From the NCBI GenBank assembly GCA_937991555.1, contig CALKHU010000136.1:1-14613 (forward strand): a stretch of DNA of 14,613 nt, written 5' to 3'. The stretch's first letter is position 1; the number at the start of each line of letters is the position of its first letter. The translations under genes were made by a program, and so were the position numbers. The notes under the pieces were generated by a model. The model ran no database searches. It was not told the DNA's origin and saw only the letters and a program-made list of their open reading frames with translations. The DNA comes from an uncultured Caulobacter sp. GTDB taxonomy: Bacteria; Pseudomonadota; Alphaproteobacteria; Caulobacterales; Caulobacteraceae. This document shows positions 13,618 through 14,613 of this stretch, piece after piece.

Positions 13618-14184
13618 TTGCGTATCGTCTCGGGAAGCCTGCGCGGCCGCGCGCTGAAGACGCCGGAAGGCCAGGGCACGCGGCCGACCTCGGACCGCGC
13701 GCGGCAGGCGGTGTTCAACATCCTCGAGCACGCCGCCTGGGCGCCGGAGCTGCGCGGCGCGCGGGTCATCGACCTGTTCGCAGGGTCCGGCGCGCTGGGG
13801 TTCGAGGCGCTCTCGCGCGGGGCGGGCTTCTGCCTGTTCGTCGAGACGGACGAGGCGGCGCGCGGCGCGATCCGCGAGAACGTCGACGCCTTCGGCCTTT
13901 TCGGCGCGACCCGCATCCATCGACGCGACGCGACGGACCTCGGCGTCCGCCCGGCCAGCGCCGGCGAGCCGTTCGACCTCGTCTTCCTCGACCCGCCCTA
14001 CCGCAAGGGCCTGGCCGAGCGCGCCCTGGCCGGCCTGGCCGAAGGCGGCTGGCTCAAGCCCGGCGCTGTGCTGGTCGTCGAACGCGGCAGCGACGAGGCC
14101 GACCTCGCCGTCGCCGGTTTCGAGGTCCTGGACGCCCGCGACTACGGGGCCGCGCGCGTCCATTTCCTTCGCTACGGCGACTGA
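13618..14184 (+). CDS. rsmD: 16S rRNA (guanine(966)-N2)-methyltransferase RsmD
   Basis: SAM-dependent methyltransferase that modifies G966 of 16S rRNA late in 30S assembly. The 188-residue protein has the RsmD opening RIVSGSLRGRALKTPEGQGT and RPTSDRARQAVFNIL (22-36), the SAM-binding motif VIDLFAGSGALGFEALSRGA (50-69), FVETDEAARGAIRENV for motif II, and the catalytic FLDPPY (123-128), where DPPY binds the target base. The start is a TTG at 13618 with GGAG at 13608-13611, inside the end of plsC and six bases away; this gives the family's standard N-terminus. The two-base gap to plsC indicates cotranscription. The 3' end overlaps the convergent yjhX-like gene by 13 bp. Confidence 0.95.
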   Translation: MRIVSGSLRGRALKTPEGQGTRPTSDRARQAVFNILEHAAWAPELRGARVIDLFAGSGALGFEALSRGAGFCLFVETDEAARGAIRENVDAFGLFGATRIHRRDATDLGVRPASAGEPFDLVFLDPPYRKGLAERALAGLAEGGWLKPGAVLVVERGSDEADLAVAGFEVLDARDYGAARVHFLRYGD

Positions 14185-14456
14185 CGCTTCGCGGTCACCC
14201 GGTTGTCGAGCTGCGAACGCAGGTTCACCAGACCCTCGCGCGTGATGCGGTAGGGGCCGCCGTCCCGGCTGGCGATGAAGCGCTTGCGCTTCAGCGCGCG
14301 GAACACCGGCAGGGTGCAGTCGGTCAGCCGCCAGCCGTCGCGGGTGATGCAGTCGGCGGCGATGACGTCGCCGGTGTCCTCGTCGCGCTCGAGGACGATC
14401 GCGCCGCCTTGCGCGAGCGCGTGCAGCGTATGCTGCTGCGGTTTGGAGATGTTCAC
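14172..14456 (-). CDS. YjhX family protein (putative toxin family)
   Basis: A 94-residue protein matching the YjhX family, annotated as putative toxins from the E. coli YjhX-YjhQ pair. The match covers the whole length: NISKPQQHTLHALAQGGAI (2-20), a hairpin ERDEDTGDVIAADCITRDGW, then RLTDCTLPVFRALKRKRFIASRDGGPYRITREG (44-76) and LRSQLDNR, a winged-helix-like layout. The start is set at the GTG at 14456, because known members begin MNIS; a reading from the ATG at 14522 adds 22 residues that resemble nothing. Neither start has a strong Shine-Dalgarno sequence. No YjhQ-like acetyltransferase lies beside it; the only GNAT gene in the window is 8 kb away. Its last 13 bp overlap the end of rsmD. 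Toxicity is not demonstrated by the sequence. Confidence 0.85.
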   Translation of the reverse strand: MNISKPQQHTLHALAQGGAIVLERDEDTGDVIAADCITRDGWRLTDCTLPVFRALKRKRFIASRDGGPYRITREGLVNLRSQLDNRVTAKRQSP

Positions 14457-14561
14457 TGGTTGAAGTCCGTGGTCGAGACATGAGACGTCGCGCCCCTGTG
14501 CGGACAGGGACGGGCGGTTCATCGGGCGCTCGCGACGATCGGACCTCGAAGGGTCAGACCG

Positions 14562-14613
14562 TCAGGCCCGGGCCTCGATCACATTGGGAAGCATGATGCC
14601 TCGCGGTTGGACG
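14562..14613 (-). CDS. possible C-terminal end of a gene entering from the right
   Basis: On the minus strand a frame open at the window edge reads VQPRGIMLPNVIEARA and ends at a TGA (14564-14562). This is too short to identify and could be chance. A short plus-strand reading beginning with the ATGATG at 14592-14597 behind GGGAAG is an equally weak alternative. The 105 bp between this stop and the yjhX-like start show no clear promoter. Confidence 0.25.
   Translation of the reverse strand, partial: VQPRGIMLPNVIEARA

Noticed and set aside
13186..14481. Minus-strand open frame of 431 codons
   Set aside because: Antisense to plsC and rsmD, both well supported; no domain seen.

Overview
The window looks like chromosomal DNA of a high-GC alphaproteobacterium, most likely from the Caulobacterales (Phenylobacterium or Caulobacter relatives). 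The GroES and GroEL sequences read like caulobacterial ones, starts are a mix of ATG, GTG and TTG, and groES is preceded by a CIRCE operator. This is inference from recognised protein sequence; no search was run. I see no rRNA, tRNA, CRISPR array, transposase or phage module. Genes are densely packed, with several 4-base ATGA overlaps and three tail-to-tail overlaps.

Left part (1-5855). groES and the 5' part of groEL lie on the minus strand behind a promoter and CIRCE element, separated by an inverted pair of REP-like hairpins. Three plus-strand envelope genes follow: a DUF4345-like membrane protein, a secreted DUF2141 protein with a clear promoter and overlapping palindrome, and an exported M23 peptidase whose Shine-Dalgarno sequence is buried in a 10-bp hairpin. 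After a strong terminator hairpin comes a minus-strand acyl-CoA dehydrogenase with a PsrA-type palindrome just upstream, then a DUF2975 membrane protein translationally coupled to a small Cro/CI regulator.

Middle part (5856-10212). A GNAT acetyltransferase and a DUF2087 protein are on plus. A minus-strand group tadA, araC-type regulator and secreted DUF6265-like protein follows, with tadA divergent from a 23S rRNA pseudouridine synthase (rluB type) that carries a long basic disordered tail. The last 140 bp of rluB are also the end of a convergent enoyl-CoA hydratase gene.

Right part (10073-14613). Two divergent groups form what looks like an accessory phospholipid cassette. On minus are a four-helix membrane protein, an unusual CDP-alcohol phosphatidyltransferase and an enoyl-CoA hydratase, all linked by ATGA overlaps. 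On plus are a CdsA-family phosphatidate cytidylyltransferase and a PlsC acyltransferase, followed by rsmD. The encoded steps connect lysophosphatidate to phosphatidate, to CDP-diacylglycerol, to a phospholipid of unknown head group. The window ends with a minus-strand YjhX-type protein that overlaps the end of rsmD, and possibly the tail of another gene.
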